Assembly: GCA_029259635.1 (NCBI GenBank)
Contig: JAJDEU010000037.1
Span: 124,001-188,000 of the forward strand
Direction of reading: 5' to 3'
DNA: 64,000 bases
Source: Planctomycetota bacterium
Lineage (GTDB): Bacteria > Planctomycetota > UBA1135 > GCA-002686595
Shown: piece after piece, positions 1 to 9,265 of the stretch
Layout: the number at the start of each line of letters is the position of its first letter
Numbering within the stretch: position 1 is the first letter of the stretch
Program-made: the position numbers and the translations under genes
Notes under the pieces: model-generated
What the model was told of the DNA's origin: nothing
What the model saw: the letters and a program-made list of their open reading frames with translations, nothing else
The model's database searches: none

Positions 1-1
1 T

Positions 2-199
2 TTGGCCGGCGATACCTTCCTCACGCTGATCGATCGCGACACCGGATCGAAACGCGGCGACTACGTCCTTTCGAGGACCCTGGGAAACGCCGATGATCTT
101 GAATTGATCGGATTGGGCGACGCGCTCTACATCATGAGTAACAACAGCCACATTCGCGACCAGGAGTATCCCATGGAGATTTGGGTGACACGCCGATGA
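2..199 (+). CDS. C-terminal end of a protein of unknown function (partial)
   Basis: An open frame runs in from the left edge and ends with TGA at 197-199. The visible 65 residues alternate short hydrophobic strands and turns (for example TFLTLIDRDTGSKRGD and LYIMSNNSH), which would fit the last blade of a beta-propeller, but no family can be named from so little. Its stop overlaps the start of the next gene (ATGA at 196-199), so the two are probably translationally coupled and this is the upstream member of the operon that runs to 8455. Confidence 0.6.
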   Translation: MAGDTFLTLIDRDTGSKRGDYVLSRTLGNADDLELIGLGDALYIMSNNSHIRDQEYPMEIWVTRR

Positions 200-1341
200 G
201 CAAGATGAATCTATCAAGAGCGGCAAGAATCGCCGTGGCGATGCTCTGCCTGTGCGTGAGTTCAAGACCGCTCACCGCCCAAGCCGACCGGCTGAGCTCA
301 CAGAGCTCCGTCGTCGTAACGCCCGAGCAAGATGCTGCCGTCAAAGCCGGGCTCCAGTGGCTGGCCGATCACCAGAACGCCGACGGAAGCTGGACGGCTT
401 CCGTCGGCTACAAGCTGAACACCGACTACGAGTACACCAAGACGACCGGTCACGTCGGCGTCACGTCGCTGGCCTGCATCGCTTTTCTGGCCGGCGGTTA
501 CCTCCCCGGACGTGGGACCTACGGTCGCGCGGTCGAACGCGGTCTCAACTTTGTGCTCTCCTGCACCAAGGAAGACGGCTACATCACGTGGAGCGATACG
601 CGCATGTATAGCCATGCCTTCGCCACCTTGTTCCTCGCCGAGATCTACGGCATGACCCATCGCGAGGATGTCCGGCAAAAGCTCCAGAAGGCCGTCGACA
701 TCATCGTGTCGTGTCAGAACGCCGAGGGCGGCTGGCGCTATGAGCCCTTCGCGCCCGAGTCGGACATGTCGATCGTCGTCTGTCAGGTCCTCGCCTTGCG
801 CGCCGCGCGAAACATCGGAATTCGCGTACCCAAATCCACCGTCGATCGCGCAGCGCAATACGTCGTCGACTCGGCCATCACCCGCGACGAGATCTCCATG
901 CGTTTCCGTCGCAATATGTTCAGCGACGACGCCGGTGCCTTCCACTACCAGAAGGGTTCGAGCTCGCGGTCCTCCTTCCCGCTTACCGCCGCCGGAGTTA
1001 CCGCACTGCACGGTGTGGGAATCTACTCGGACGAGGCCATTCAAGACGGGCTGCGCTACCTGATGCGCAATCTCGACGCCTTCAATGAGTTCTACGGCAA
1101 GAGAGAGCGCGGGCACTACTTCTTCTGGTACGGCCACTACTACGGCGTTCAAGCGATGTACACCGCGGGCAGCGCGCAGTGGGAGACCTACTTCGAAAAG
1201 GTCCGCGAGCTCCTGCTCGACCTGCAGGAACCGAGCGGTGCCTTCCCCAACCGCACCGGCCCGGGCGAAGCCTTCAGCACGGCAATGGGAGTTCTGATCC
1301 TCGAAATCCCCTACCGCTTCCTCCCCATCTTCCAACGCTGA
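196..1341 (+). CDS. Secreted squalene-cyclase-like repeat protein (paralogue A)
   Basis: This 381-aa protein starts at ATG 196, inside the stop of the preceding gene; that start gives a clean Sec signal peptide ending near LTAQA. The mature part carries at least four repeats typical of the prenyltransferase/squalene oxidase repeat fold (alpha/alpha toroid), such as GLQWLADHQNADGSW, SCQNAEGGWRYEP and LDLQEPSGAFPN. Catalytic Asp clusters of true cyclases are not evident, so a binding or structural role in the periplasm is more likely than isoprenoid chemistry. It is related to the gene at 7271-8455: both have the ALRAAR(N/D)(I/A)GIR and LTAAGV segments and both end in LPIFQR. Proteins of this kind are common in Planctomycetes next to DUF4175-type genes, as here. 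The exact function is unknown. Confidence 0.85.
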   Translation: MSKMNLSRAARIAVAMLCLCVSSRPLTAQADRLSSQSSVVVTPEQDAAVKAGLQWLADHQNADGSWTASVGYKLNTDYEYTKTTGHVGVTSLACIAFLAGGYLPGRGTYGRAVERGLNFVLSCTKEDGYITWSDTRMYSHAFATLFLAEIYGMTHREDVRQKLQKAVDIIVSCQNAEGGWRYEPFAPESDMSIVVCQVLALRAARNIGIRVPKSTVDRAAQYVVDSAITRDEISMRFRRNMFSDDAGAFHYQKGSSSRSSFPLTAAGVTALHGVGIYSDEAIQDGLRYLMRNLDAFNEFYGKRERGHYFFWYGHYYGVQAMYTAGSAQWETYFEKVRELLLDLQEPSGAFPNRTGPGEAFSTAMGVLILEIPYRFLPIFQR

Positions 1342-1372
1342 TCTGGCCCCCTCGCCTCTGATCCCCCAAGCC

Positions 1373-3688
1373 ATGGATTCGCCCCTCAAAGAGACTCCGA
1401 CCCTCGAACGCGCACTCGCGCGCCTGCGTTCGAGAATCGCGATGCTCATCTTCGTCCACGGCATGGGCACCGTCCTCGCGGTGGCATCGGCCTGGCTCGT
1501 GTTCGCCTTTCTCGCCGACTGGGGACTGCACGTGCCGCGCGCCGTCCGCCTGCTTCACTCCGCCGTTCTCGTACTCCTGCCGGCCTACTTCATTTGGCGC
1601 GAGCTATTCCGTCCTCTGCGCCGCGTTCCCGACCGCCCCGGCTTGGCGCTCTTGCTCGAACGCGAAGACCCCGAGCTGGACGAGCTCCTGGTCAGCGCCA
1701 CCGAGTTCCAACTGGAGACGGGCACACCGAGTGGAGACCCCGCTCTCATCCGAGCGGTCTGTCGCGAAGCCGAAGAGCGCGTCTCGACGCTCTCATTCAA
1801 AGGCATTCTCGATCCTGGCCCACCGGCGTTGCGCATGTTCGCCGGTCTCACCTCGGCGGCCATCACCATCGCTCTGTTCGTCAAGATTCCCGAGCACGCC
1901 GGGATCTTCTTCGACCGCCTCATCGGTCGCCAGGTGGCCTGGCCCCAGCGCACTCAACTCGAGATCGACTTCCCGAGCCTCGCGGACGTCACTCGCAAAG
2001 ATGGAGTCATCGACGTTCGCCTGGCCCATGGCAGCGACGTCCCGATCCTCATTCGAGCGCGCGGCGTCGCGCCGGAAGAAGTTCGCCTAGAGATGGGAGA
2101 CGGCGGCGAGGTCATCCTCCCGCAAGGCAATTCCGCGCTCTATCGACACGTCTTCCCCGCGCTCACCCATGACCTCGAGTTCACTTTCACAGGTGGCGAT
2201 GACAAGGACGGTGACCCGCGGATCCTCCTCACGGTCTTGCAGCCGCCCGACATCGAGGGCATCGCCGTGCGCACGACACCGCCTGCTTACACCGGGCTCT
2301 CGGAGCGCATCGATTTCAACCGCGACGTCGAAGTGCTGGCCAACTCGAGAGTCGAGGTCTTCATGCTCCCGAATCCGCCCAGTGCTCGCGGCATCGCCCG
2401 ACTATTGCCGGAGAGTCGCGAGATCGAACTCCAGTCCGCGGACTATCCCCTGACCGCGGAGCAGTTGCGCCTTCCACAATCGGAGCGCGATGTCCCCTCG
2501 CCGGGACTCGCCTTTTCTTTCGACGCCGATCGAAGCCTCCGCTTCCGATTCGAGCTCACCGACGACACCGGTCTCAGCAATCCCGATCCGGGGCTCTACG
2601 CGATCTCCGTCATCGAAGATGGTGCACCCAGTGTTCAGCTCTACGCGCCAGGACGAACCGACGTCGAGACGATTGCGGGTGGAGCTATCCCCTTGCGAGT
2701 TCTCGCGACGGACGATTTCGGATTGGTCTCGCTCTGGTGGAAGGTCACCGAAGCTCGCGACGAGACGGAGCTTCGCCGTGGCGAGTTGGAAATGATGCCG
2801 GCACCCGGTGAAGAGTGGACACCGAACCGTCCCCCGCTCTCCGCCCTCGCGCATCAACGCTTGAACATTGCCGACTTCGCGGGCGAAGAAGGCACGAGCG
2901 CGGGAGCGACCTACTCTCTCGAAGTTCAAGCCTCCGATAATCGCGCGCCGGAACCCAACCTCGGAACCTCCACGACCGTGCGCATACGCGTCGTCTCCAC
3001 CGATGAGTTGATGCGTCGCGTGCGTGACCGACTCGCTCGCGTGCGCACCCAGGCGGGCAAGCTCGCCGGCATGCAGAGCGAGAAGAGGCAGCGCGTAGAG
3101 GAGCTGCTCGGTGGCCTGACCAGCGGCGAGCTGCTCGAGTCCGGCGATCGCCGCGAACTTGCCAGCGCGCTCAACGGGGAACGCCTCGTCCACGGCGACG
3201 CCAACTCACTTGCACAAGAGCTCGCGAACATTGTCGAGACCATCCTGTACGCGCGACTTGACGAGCAAGCCGAGCTCCTGCTCGACGCCCTCGACTTTCG
3301 AATGCTCGCCGCCTCGAACCGCAGCTTCCAAGTCGAGATCTGGCGCAAGCTGGTCACCGATTACGAGCGAGGAGCTCTGGGAACCGCAGGGCTCGCGGGC
3401 AACCTCACCGCGATCCTCGGCGTCGCGTTCACGATCAGCGAAGACCATACCGCCGGTGCTAGCGACGCGCTCGAACGCGCCCAGGATGCGACCGATGCAT
3501 CCACTCTGCGGGCCCAGCTCGAAATTGCGAAACGCGAACAGGGACAGGCGCTAGAACGCATCGAGGACCTACTCGAGCGCTTATCCGAGTGGGATAGTTT
3601 TCAATCCGTTCTGGTTTTGACGCGCGACATTCTCGAGCGGCAGAGCAACCTCAGACAGCGCACTCAAAAGTTCGCCACGGAGAAGTGA
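1373..3688 (+). CDS. DUF4175-like membrane protein with large periplasmic part
   Basis: This 771-aa protein has an N-terminal membrane domain with hydrophobic segments near residues 24-45, 52-72 and about 150-168, with the conserved stretch LLEREDPELDELLVSATEFQLE between them, as in DUF4175 proteins. A long beta-rich region follows (about 190-530, with repeated Ig-like strands such as GIAVRTTPPAYTGLSE), then an alpha-helical coiled-coil C-terminus from about 540. The gene ends 1 bp before the next ATG, so it is cotranscribed and probably translationally coupled with the coiled-coil protein. The likely role is a structural or assembly factor of the cell envelope. The family assignment is by motif memory; no catalytic residues were seen. 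Confidence 0.75.
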   Translation: MDSPLKETPTLERALARLRSRIAMLIFVHGMGTVLAVASAWLVFAFLADWGLHVPRAVRLLHSAVLVLLPAYFIWRELFRPLRRVPDRPGLALLLEREDPELDELLVSATEFQLETGTPSGDPALIRAVCREAEERVSTLSFKGILDPGPPALRMFAGLTSAAITIALFVKIPEHAGIFFDRLIGRQVAWPQRTQLEIDFPSLADVTRKDGVIDVRLAHGSDVPILIRARGVAPEEVRLEMGDGGEVILPQGNSALYRHVFPALTHDLEFTFTGGDDKDGDPRILLTVLQPPDIEGIAVRTTPPAYTGLSERIDFNRDVEVLANSRVEVFMLPNPPSARGIARLLPESREIELQSADYPLTAEQLRLPQSERDVPSPGLAFSFDADRSLRFRFELTDDTGLSNPDPGLYAISVIEDGAPSVQLYAPGRTDVETIAGGAIPLRVLATDDFGLVSLWWKVTEARDETELRRGELEMMPAPGEEWTPNRPPLSALAHQRLNIADFAGEEGTSAGATYSLEVQASDNRAPEPNLGTSTTVRIRVVSTDELMRRVRDRLARVRTQAGKLAGMQSEKRQRVEELLGGLTSGELLESGDRRELASALNGERLVHGDANSLAQELANIVETILYARLDEQAELLLDALDFRMLAASNRSFQVEIWRKLVTDYERGALGTAGLAGNLTAILGVAFTISEDHTAGASDALERAQDATDASTLRAQLEIAKREQGQALERIEDLLERLSEWDSFQSVLVLTRDILERQSNLRQRTQKFATEK

Positions 3689-3689
3689 C

Positions 3690-6485
3690 ATGCTAATTCC
3701 GTTCATCCTATCGCTCGCGCTCGCCGCTCCCCTCGTAACGAGCCGCACCGATGACGCGCTGACCAGCCGCGAGCTGGCCGGCATCTCGGACGAGCAAGCT
3801 CTGCTCTCCCGACAGCTCGGACGACTTCGCCAGACGATGGAAGTGCTCGCCCTGCGACTCGAAGCGGAAGGTCGAACCCACGCGGTCAAGCTGCTCCGCG
3901 ATGGTCTCGAGCTGCTCAACGACCGCACGACGGAGACCCAGTCGCTCACTCTCGAAGAGTCGATGGAAGATGCGCGTGAGCGCATGCAAAACGGCCAAAT
4001 TGTTCAGTCGCTTGAGCGGCAAGCTCGAGTGATTGAGGGATTGACCGAGCTGCTCGCCGTTCTCATGGAGCGCGGCAATCTCGACAACATCGAAGAGAAG
4101 CTCGATCGCATCCGCGAGATGAAGGAGTCGATCCAGGAGCTCAGCACGAGGCAAGCGGAGAACCAGGACAAGACGCGCGAGCTGCGCGAGGACAGCACCA
4201 GCGATGCCCAGCGTGACCTCGAAGCGCGCATAGCCGAGGCACAAGCTGCGCAGCGCGAGTTGCTCGAAGCCACCGAGCGCGCGGGACGTGAGTCAGGTGC
4301 GCTCGAGCTGGAACAAATCGAGGCCGCACTGAATCAGCTGCAAGCGGATCTGGAAAAAGACCGCGCGGTGACCTCGGCTTGGAAGCCGTCGGAGGCCGAG
4401 CAGCTCCAGGCAACCAGTGGCAACCTGGAAAAGGCGCGCCGCGCCGAGGATCGCGCACAGCGGCTCGATGAAGCGGCGCAATTCCTAAGCGCAACCGCCG
4501 GTGCAACCGGACCGGAGGCTGCCGCCGAAGAGACCGAGCAAGCCCTCGCCGAACTCGAGAAACGCACCGAGCGCGCCGAGCGACATGCGCGCGCATCCGG
4601 AGACGAAGTTGCGGGCCAAGTCGCCGAGGCGATGAAGGCGACCCTTGAGGCGATGCGTGCTTCGGCCGGCGAAAACGGCGAAGGCTCGGAAGACTCCGCG
4701 GCGAAAGAGCAAGCCTCCCAGTCGAGTGCCCGCTTGAGCGAGTCCGCTGCGCAGCAGCGCAGTACCGCTGGAGAAGAGCGTCGAAGAGCGCTCGACGAGC
4801 TCAGCGATTTGTCCGAGTCGAAGACCGTGGGTGGACTGATCGCCGAAGAAGTCAGCGAGCTCTTAGAGGCTGCGGAAGCTGCCGCCGCGGAGAACGGAGA
4901 TTCTGCGCGACGGGAGGCGGCTCAGCGAACGGACGAGGCTGCCGGGGCGCTGAAGCGAGGCCTCGATGAGGAAAAGCGGATGGCCGAAAACATCGCGGGC
5001 TCCGAAGAGGAACTCGCGGAAGTCGCAAAGCGGTTGGAGCGCGGAGTCGAGACTCTGGAAGTCGGAGACTCGAGCGAAGGGCGCGAAGCGCGAAAGCAAT
5101 TGAACGCTGCAGCGGAATCGATGCGCGCGGCCGCCGAAGCTGCGCGCGGCAAACGTCCGATCCCCGCGCAGAGCTCGATGATGGAGGCGGAGGCCGCTCT
5201 TGAACAAGCCAGTGCCGCGCTCTCGAAGTCGCGCGAGCAGGCCGATAGCGCGGGCGCAGAGGCGCGTGCCGACGCACAACGGGAGCTGGCGGCATCGGTG
5301 AGTCAACTGAAGAGCGAGGCCGCGAAGGGCAGCATGAGCGCCGAGGCGGAAGCCGCGACGGAGCAGGCGCTCGGTGAAGCCGAGGCGGCAATGAATGAAG
5401 CGGCGAAGGAGCTCGACGCGAATCGAGGCGCTGCTGCGGCGGAAGCCCAGCGCGAAGCGAGTCGAGCACTCTCGAAGGCCCAGCGGTCCGCGGAAGGCGG
5501 AATGGAGCCGCAGACCGAGGAGCAGCGCGAGCGCGCGGCGGAAGCGTCCGACGTGCAGGAGCAAATCAAGGAGGATATCCTTCAGCTCGCAACGCGCGAC
5601 GACGAGAAGCGAAACCCGGCCGCGACCGAGAAATTGCAGCAAGCCAGCGAGTCGGCGGGCGAAGCCGGTGAGCAGCTCGACCGCGGTGAGCTCGACGATG
5701 CCGAGCAGTCCGAAGAGGACGTCCAAAAAGAGCTGGAGCAGGCGGTTAAGAAGCTCGAGGAGGAAGAGGAGAAGTACGAGCAGCTTCGGCAAGAAGAGCT
5801 CTTGTTCAAGATCATCGAAGAGGTGCAGTCCGCTACCGATAACCATGCCACTCAGATGGCGGCAACGCGTGAAGTGAACGAGCTCATCGCGGATCGCGAC
5901 TCACCCAGCCGCTCGCAGAAAATTCGACTGCGCAAGATTGCCCGCGAAGAGGAAGCGATTGCCGAGCGGATCGACGAGCTCGCGAATGCACTCGAGGAAG
6001 AGCGGAGTATGGTCTTTGCGGTTCTCTTGCGTCAGGCGCGAGACGACCTGAACGATATCGCGCTCGACCTCGGTGCGACGGGCGACTTCGATACGGGAAT
6101 TCGCACCCAGTCGCGGCAACAGGATGTTGAGGAAGCGCTCGAGTGGTTGCTCGAAGCGCTCCATCAGGAGCAACAGCGACGTGAAGAGGAAGCGAAGCAG
6201 GAAGAGGAGCAGCAGCAGCAGGAGCAAGAGGAGAGCGAGAATCGACTCGTTCCCGATGCCGCCGAACTGAAGTTACTGAGGAGGATGGAGGTCGACATTC
6301 AGTCCTCGGTGGAGCGATTAATCGTGCTGTATCCGGAGCTCTCCGAAATGGCGCCCGACGAGATCAATCCGCTCATTCTGGAAGACATCAATCGCCTGGC
6401 ACTCAAACATGAGCGCACCAGCGAGTTGTTCACGATATTCCGAGCGCGGCTTGGCATTCCCGATCCCGACCCGGAGTCCAACTAA
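3690..6485 (+). CDS. Giant secreted coiled-coil protein
   Basis: This 931-aa protein begins with a short signal peptide (MLIPFILSLALAAPLVTS) and then is almost entirely Ala/Glu/Arg-rich helix: nearly 700 residues of heptad-like coiled coil, followed by a poly-Glu/Gln stretch near residue 830 and a more ordered C-terminus (about 850-931, ending GIPDPDPESN). It begins 1 bp after the stop of the DUF4175-like gene, and the same gene order is usual in planctomycete genomes. The composition (E, A, R, Q) suggests a long rod in the periplasm, perhaps tethering or spacing. No enzymatic motif is seen. The frame is unquestionable despite many antisense ORFs, because the signal peptide, the composition and the operon spacing agree. 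Confidence 0.8.
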   Translation: MLIPFILSLALAAPLVTSRTDDALTSRELAGISDEQALLSRQLGRLRQTMEVLALRLEAEGRTHAVKLLRDGLELLNDRTTETQSLTLEESMEDARERMQNGQIVQSLERQARVIEGLTELLAVLMERGNLDNIEEKLDRIREMKESIQELSTRQAENQDKTRELREDSTSDAQRDLEARIAEAQAAQRELLEATERAGRESGALELEQIEAALNQLQADLEKDRAVTSAWKPSEAEQLQATSGNLEKARRAEDRAQRLDEAAQFLSATAGATGPEAAAEETEQALAELEKRTERAERHARASGDEVAGQVAEAMKATLEAMRASAGENGEGSEDSAAKEQASQSSARLSESAAQQRSTAGEERRRALDELSDLSESKTVGGLIAEEVSELLEAAEAAAAENGDSARREAAQRTDEAAGALKRGLDEEKRMAENIAGSEEELAEVAKRLERGVETLEVGDSSEGREARKQLNAAAESMRAAAEAARGKRPIPAQSSMMEAEAALEQASAALSKSREQADSAGAEARADAQRELAASVSQLKSEAAKGSMSAEAEAATEQALGEAEAAMNEAAKELDANRGAAAAEAQREASRALSKAQRSAEGGMEPQTEEQRERAAEASDVQEQIKEDILQLATRDDEKRNPAATEKLQQASESAGEAGEQLDRGELDDAEQSEEDVQKELEQAVKKLEEEEEKYEQLRQEELLFKIIEEVQSATDNHATQMAATREVNELIADRDSPSRSQKIRLRKIAREEEAIAERIDELANALEEERSMVFAVLLRQARDDLNDIALDLGATGDFDTGIRTQSRQQDVEEALEWLLEALHQEQQRREEEAKQEEEQQQQEQEESENRLVPDAAELKLLRRMEVDIQSSVERLIVLYPELSEMAPDEINPLILEDINRLALKHERTSELFTIFRARLGIPDPDPESN

Positions 6486-6489
6486 GCCC

Positions 6490-7257
6490 ATGAGCTACAA
6501 AAACACAGAGAAGCGGAGCCGTATGGCGATGAGCAGGAGCTTTAATCCGGGGCGAGTGGCGACGCTTGCCTTCAGCCTACTCGCGCTCACCTCCAATCCG
6601 ATCTTCGCGCAAGACGTTCCCGAGCGGCCGCCGCTACTGGGCGAACTGCCGGAGCCCAAGGATTCGCAACAAGAGATCTTGGACCTGTTCGCGAAGGTCG
6701 AACGCAACCTGAAACGCATCGACCGGATTCTCTCCGACGCGGCCGCGGGTGAGATTCCGCTCGATCAACCGGAAGAGAGCGGGCTGGCGGATTTGCTCCG
6801 TGAGACTCAGAAGGCGAACCAGAGCAACATCGACGACATCGATCGCATTCTCGAGATCTCCCAGAACTCGAAGTCGTCGAGCCAAGGTCAACAGGGCCAG
6901 CCCGACTCTCCACCGCAAGAGGGCGACAGTCCGCTCGACAAGCCGCGTGATGGAACGCCGCAAGAACAGGAACAGACTCCGGAGACGCCCGACAACCAGT
7001 CGGAACCCGACTCGGAACCTTCCGAGCCGGAGGACAGTGGCGAAGATCCCGAGACGGAGAGCGAGAACGAGAAGAACGCACCGCCGACTCCCACCGAACC
7101 GGGCTCCCCTTCCGGAGTGAGTCCGGACGGCGAGCGCTGGGGCGAGCTGCCGCCGCGCGTTCGCGAGGTCTTCCGCAGTCAAGGCGGCGGCGACCTGCCC
7201 ACGCAATATCGCGACTGGATTGACTCCTACTACCGTCGGCTCAATCAGCGCCCGTAA
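6490..7257 (+). CDS. Small secreted protein with acidic linker and conserved C-terminal motif
   Basis: The ATG at 6490 was chosen although the frame is open from 6409, because it follows the previous stop by 4 bp and gives a signal peptide (hydrophobic core ATLAFSLLALTSNPIFAQ). The 255-aa product has a helical segment (about 45-125), a Pro/Glu/Gln/Ser-rich linker of low complexity (about 130-215), and a compact C-terminus, GERWGELPPRVREVF, then a PTQYRDWIDSYYRRLN stretch. That ending recurs in planctomycete proteins of these loci and is probably the functional contact site. It sits between the coiled-coil gene and the second squalene-cyclase-like gene and should act with them in the envelope. 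Its precise function is unknown. Confidence 0.75.
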   Translation: MSYKNTEKRSRMAMSRSFNPGRVATLAFSLLALTSNPIFAQDVPERPPLLGELPEPKDSQQEILDLFAKVERNLKRIDRILSDAAAGEIPLDQPEESGLADLLRETQKANQSNIDDIDRILEISQNSKSSSQGQQGQPDSPPQEGDSPLDKPRDGTPQEQEQTPETPDNQSEPDSEPSEPEDSGEDPETESENEKNAPPTPTEPGSPSGVSPDGERWGELPPRVREVFRSQGGGDLPTQYRDWIDSYYRRLNQRP

Positions 7258-7270
7258 TCCGCCTCCACCC

Positions 7271-8455
7271 ATGCCCTCTCTCGCCCCGAGCCCTTCGCCT
7301 GCGACCCGGTTTCCGACCGCCCTCGCCTTCGGCCTGTGCGTTCTCGCTTTACCGGTCTTCGCGCTGGACTCCATGGCCGCGCTGGCACCGCTCGACGAAG
7401 ACTCGCGAGCGCTCTCGGCCGGAGCGCTCCCGGACGACTCCCAGCGAGCCTCCGATCCCCTCGAACGAGCCCTCGATGATTCGATTCAGCGCGGCCTCGC
7501 CTGGCTCGTCAAAGGCCAAGCGAAAAACCTCGACGGATCGATGGCCGTCGGTGCACGCGATCAAACGCCGGTGCCCATCGCATCCACAGCTCTGGGAGCG
7601 CTCGCGCTCATGGCCGGCGGGAACAGCTACAACCGCGGCCTCTACGGAGCCGAGGTCGCCCGGGCGGTTGACTACTTGCTCGCGCATTGCGATTTAGATC
7701 CGGCCAGCCCGTCTTTCGGTTACATCGGTCGCGAGGGTGCACCGGAAGCCGTTCGCATGCACAGCCACGGCTTCGCAACTCTCGCCTTGGCGCAGGCCTT
7801 CAGCACCTCCCACCGAACCGCGAACGGCAAACAACTCAAGCGAGCGCTCGAAGCCGCCGTGCGACGGATCGAGCGCAGCCAAGGCCGCGAAGGCGGCTGG
7901 TTCTACAACCCGATTCGGAACACACGCCACGAAGGGTCGGTCACGATCTGTCTCGTCCAAGCGTTGCGCGCCGCTCGCGATGCGGGCATTCGCGTGGACC
8001 CGAGTTGCGTCCAGCGCGCCGAAGCTTATGTCGTCCAGTCACAAAAAGAAGACGGACTCTTCGCCTACGAGATCTACAACCCCGACGCCCACACCAGCGT
8101 CGCGCTGACCGCCGCCGGAGTTTCAACGCTCTACTCTCTCGGCGAATATGCCGGCAAGGTTGTGGAGAGCGGCATGACGGCCATTTGGCGCGAGCTCGAG
8201 CTGCGCGAAAGCGGCGAAGGTAAATCCGCGCGCTTCCCCTACTACGAGCGGCTCTATCTCTCGCAGGCCATGTGGCAGCACTCCGAACTGGAGAATTTCG
8301 AGCGTTGGTCGGATCGTGAGTTCAAGCGCATGCTCGCGAACCAACAGACCGACGGCCACTGGTCCGACGACCGGTACGGAGACTCCTACGCGACGGCGAT
8401 CAACTGCTTGGTTCTCGGAATGAGCCAGGAGCTCTTGCCGATCTTCCAGCGCTGA
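7271..8455 (+). CDS. Secreted squalene-cyclase-like repeat protein (paralogue B)
   Basis: This 394-aa product starts at ATG 7271, 13 bp after the preceding stop; the frame is open from 7220 but the later start gives the shorter signal sequence (hydrophobic core ALAFGLCVLALPVFALDS). Repeats include GLAWLVKGQAKNLDGSM, RSQGREGGWFYNP-like, VQSQKEDGLFAYE and LANQQTDGHWSDDRYG, the (Q)W-type repeats of the alpha/alpha-barrel prenyltransferase/squalene oxidase fold. Its relation to the gene at 196-1341 and their shared LPIFQR ending point to an old duplication that now brackets the operon. It is the last gene on this strand before the convergent larE, whose stop lies 3 bp away. Confidence 0.85.
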   Translation: MPSLAPSPSPATRFPTALAFGLCVLALPVFALDSMAALAPLDEDSRALSAGALPDDSQRASDPLERALDDSIQRGLAWLVKGQAKNLDGSMAVGARDQTPVPIASTALGALALMAGGNSYNRGLYGAEVARAVDYLLAHCDLDPASPSFGYIGREGAPEAVRMHSHGFATLALAQAFSTSHRTANGKQLKRALEAAVRRIERSQGREGGWFYNPIRNTRHEGSVTICLVQALRAARDAGIRVDPSCVQRAEAYVVQSQKEDGLFAYEIYNPDAHTSVALTAAGVSTLYSLGEYAGKVVESGMTAIWRELELRESGEGKSARFPYYERLYLSQAMWQHSELENFERWSDREFKRMLANQQTDGHWSDDRYGDSYATAINCLVLGMSQELLPIFQR

Positions 8456-8458
8456 CGA

Positions 8459-9265
8459 CTAGGCCTGCAGAACGCGCGAGCCGTACACGGATAGAATGAC
8501 TTCGAGAAAGTCGTGTTTCGCGAGCCGCGCCTCGATCTCCGCGAGCCTGGAGCGAGCATGCGCAAGCTCGCCCTCGCCCACTTCGACTCTCGCCGCGTCG
8601 CCGAGGTTGCGCACTCGAAGCACGCGAAAGCCCAGCTCGGCGAGCGAGGCCTCGGCGCGTTCCACCCGCTTGAGCCCCGTCAGGCTGACCTCGGTCCCAA
8701 CGGGAATCCGCGAGGCCAAACAAGCTGAAGCGGGCTTCTCGGCGACCGACAGATCGAAGCGACGCGCGTAGTCCCGCACATCGTTCTTTGTGAATCCACA
8801 GGCGGCGAGCGGCGCGACCACTCCGCGCTCGGCGGCCGCTCTTGCACCGGGCCGATCATCCAAGTGGTCGTCCGTGATTTCGCCGAAGGCCAGGGCGCTG
8901 AGCTCGAGCTCCGTCGCCACCAGCTGCATCGCGTCGAACAAGGCCTCCTTGCAGAAGTAGCAGCGGTCGCCGCGATTGGCGACGTAGTTCTTGTTCGCGA
9001 GCTCCTCCGTCGCGACTACTCGCAGCCGCGCACCCATGGATGCGGCCAGAGTCTGTGCGGCCGCCAGCTCCGCACGCGGAAGAGACGGTGAGTCCGCGAT
9101 GACACCGATCGCTCGGTCACCGAGCGCGCGCCCGGCAGCATGCAGAAGCACGCTCGAGTCCACACCCCCGGAGAAGGCCACGGCCACGCTTCCGAGAGAC
9201 CGAAGGAACGCTAGGAGGCACGCGTCGCGCTCGGCAAATTCCTCGACGGCGTTGCGCTCAGACAC
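8459..9265 (-). CDS. larE: LarE-type ATP-dependent sacrificial sulfur transferase
   Basis: LarE adenylates and then sulfurises the nicotinic-acid-derived precursor of the nickel-pincer nucleotide (the lactate racemase cofactor), giving up a cysteine sulfur. This 268-aa protein has the PP-loop SGGVDSS at residues 32-38, the motif RGDRCYFCK (about 97-105) typical of LarE, and a Cys at 181 in SACLASRIPVG that by position matches the sacrificial Cys176 of the Lactobacillus enzyme. It starts with GTG at 9265 and overlaps the end of the nucleotidyltransferase gene by 8 bp. No larB, larC or larA lies in the window, so the cofactor pathway, if present, is completed elsewhere. The protein is often annotated only as a PP-loop or asparagine-synthase-like protein. 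Confidence 0.88.
   Translation of the reverse strand: MSERNAVEEFAERDACLLAFLRSLGSVAVAFSGGVDSSVLLHAAGRALGDRAIGVIADSPSLPRAELAAAQTLAASMGARLRVVATEELANKNYVANRGDRCYFCKEALFDAMQLVATELELSALAFGEITDDHLDDRPGARAAAERGVVAPLAACGFTKNDVRDYARRFDLSVAEKPASACLASRIPVGTEVSLTGLKRVERAEASLAELGFRVLRVRNLGDAARVEVGEGELAHARSRLAEIEARLAKHDFLEVILSVYGSRVLQA

Noticed and set aside
298-1470. 390-codon ORF antisense to the first squalene-cyclase-like gene
   Set aside because: High GC gives long antisense frames. It lacks family features and covers a gene with signal peptide and repeats.
4863-5846. 327-codon antisense ORF rich in Leu and Arg
   Set aside because: It mirrors the Glu/Ala/Gln-rich coiled-coil frame (antisense of GAG/GAA gives Leu/Phe codons).
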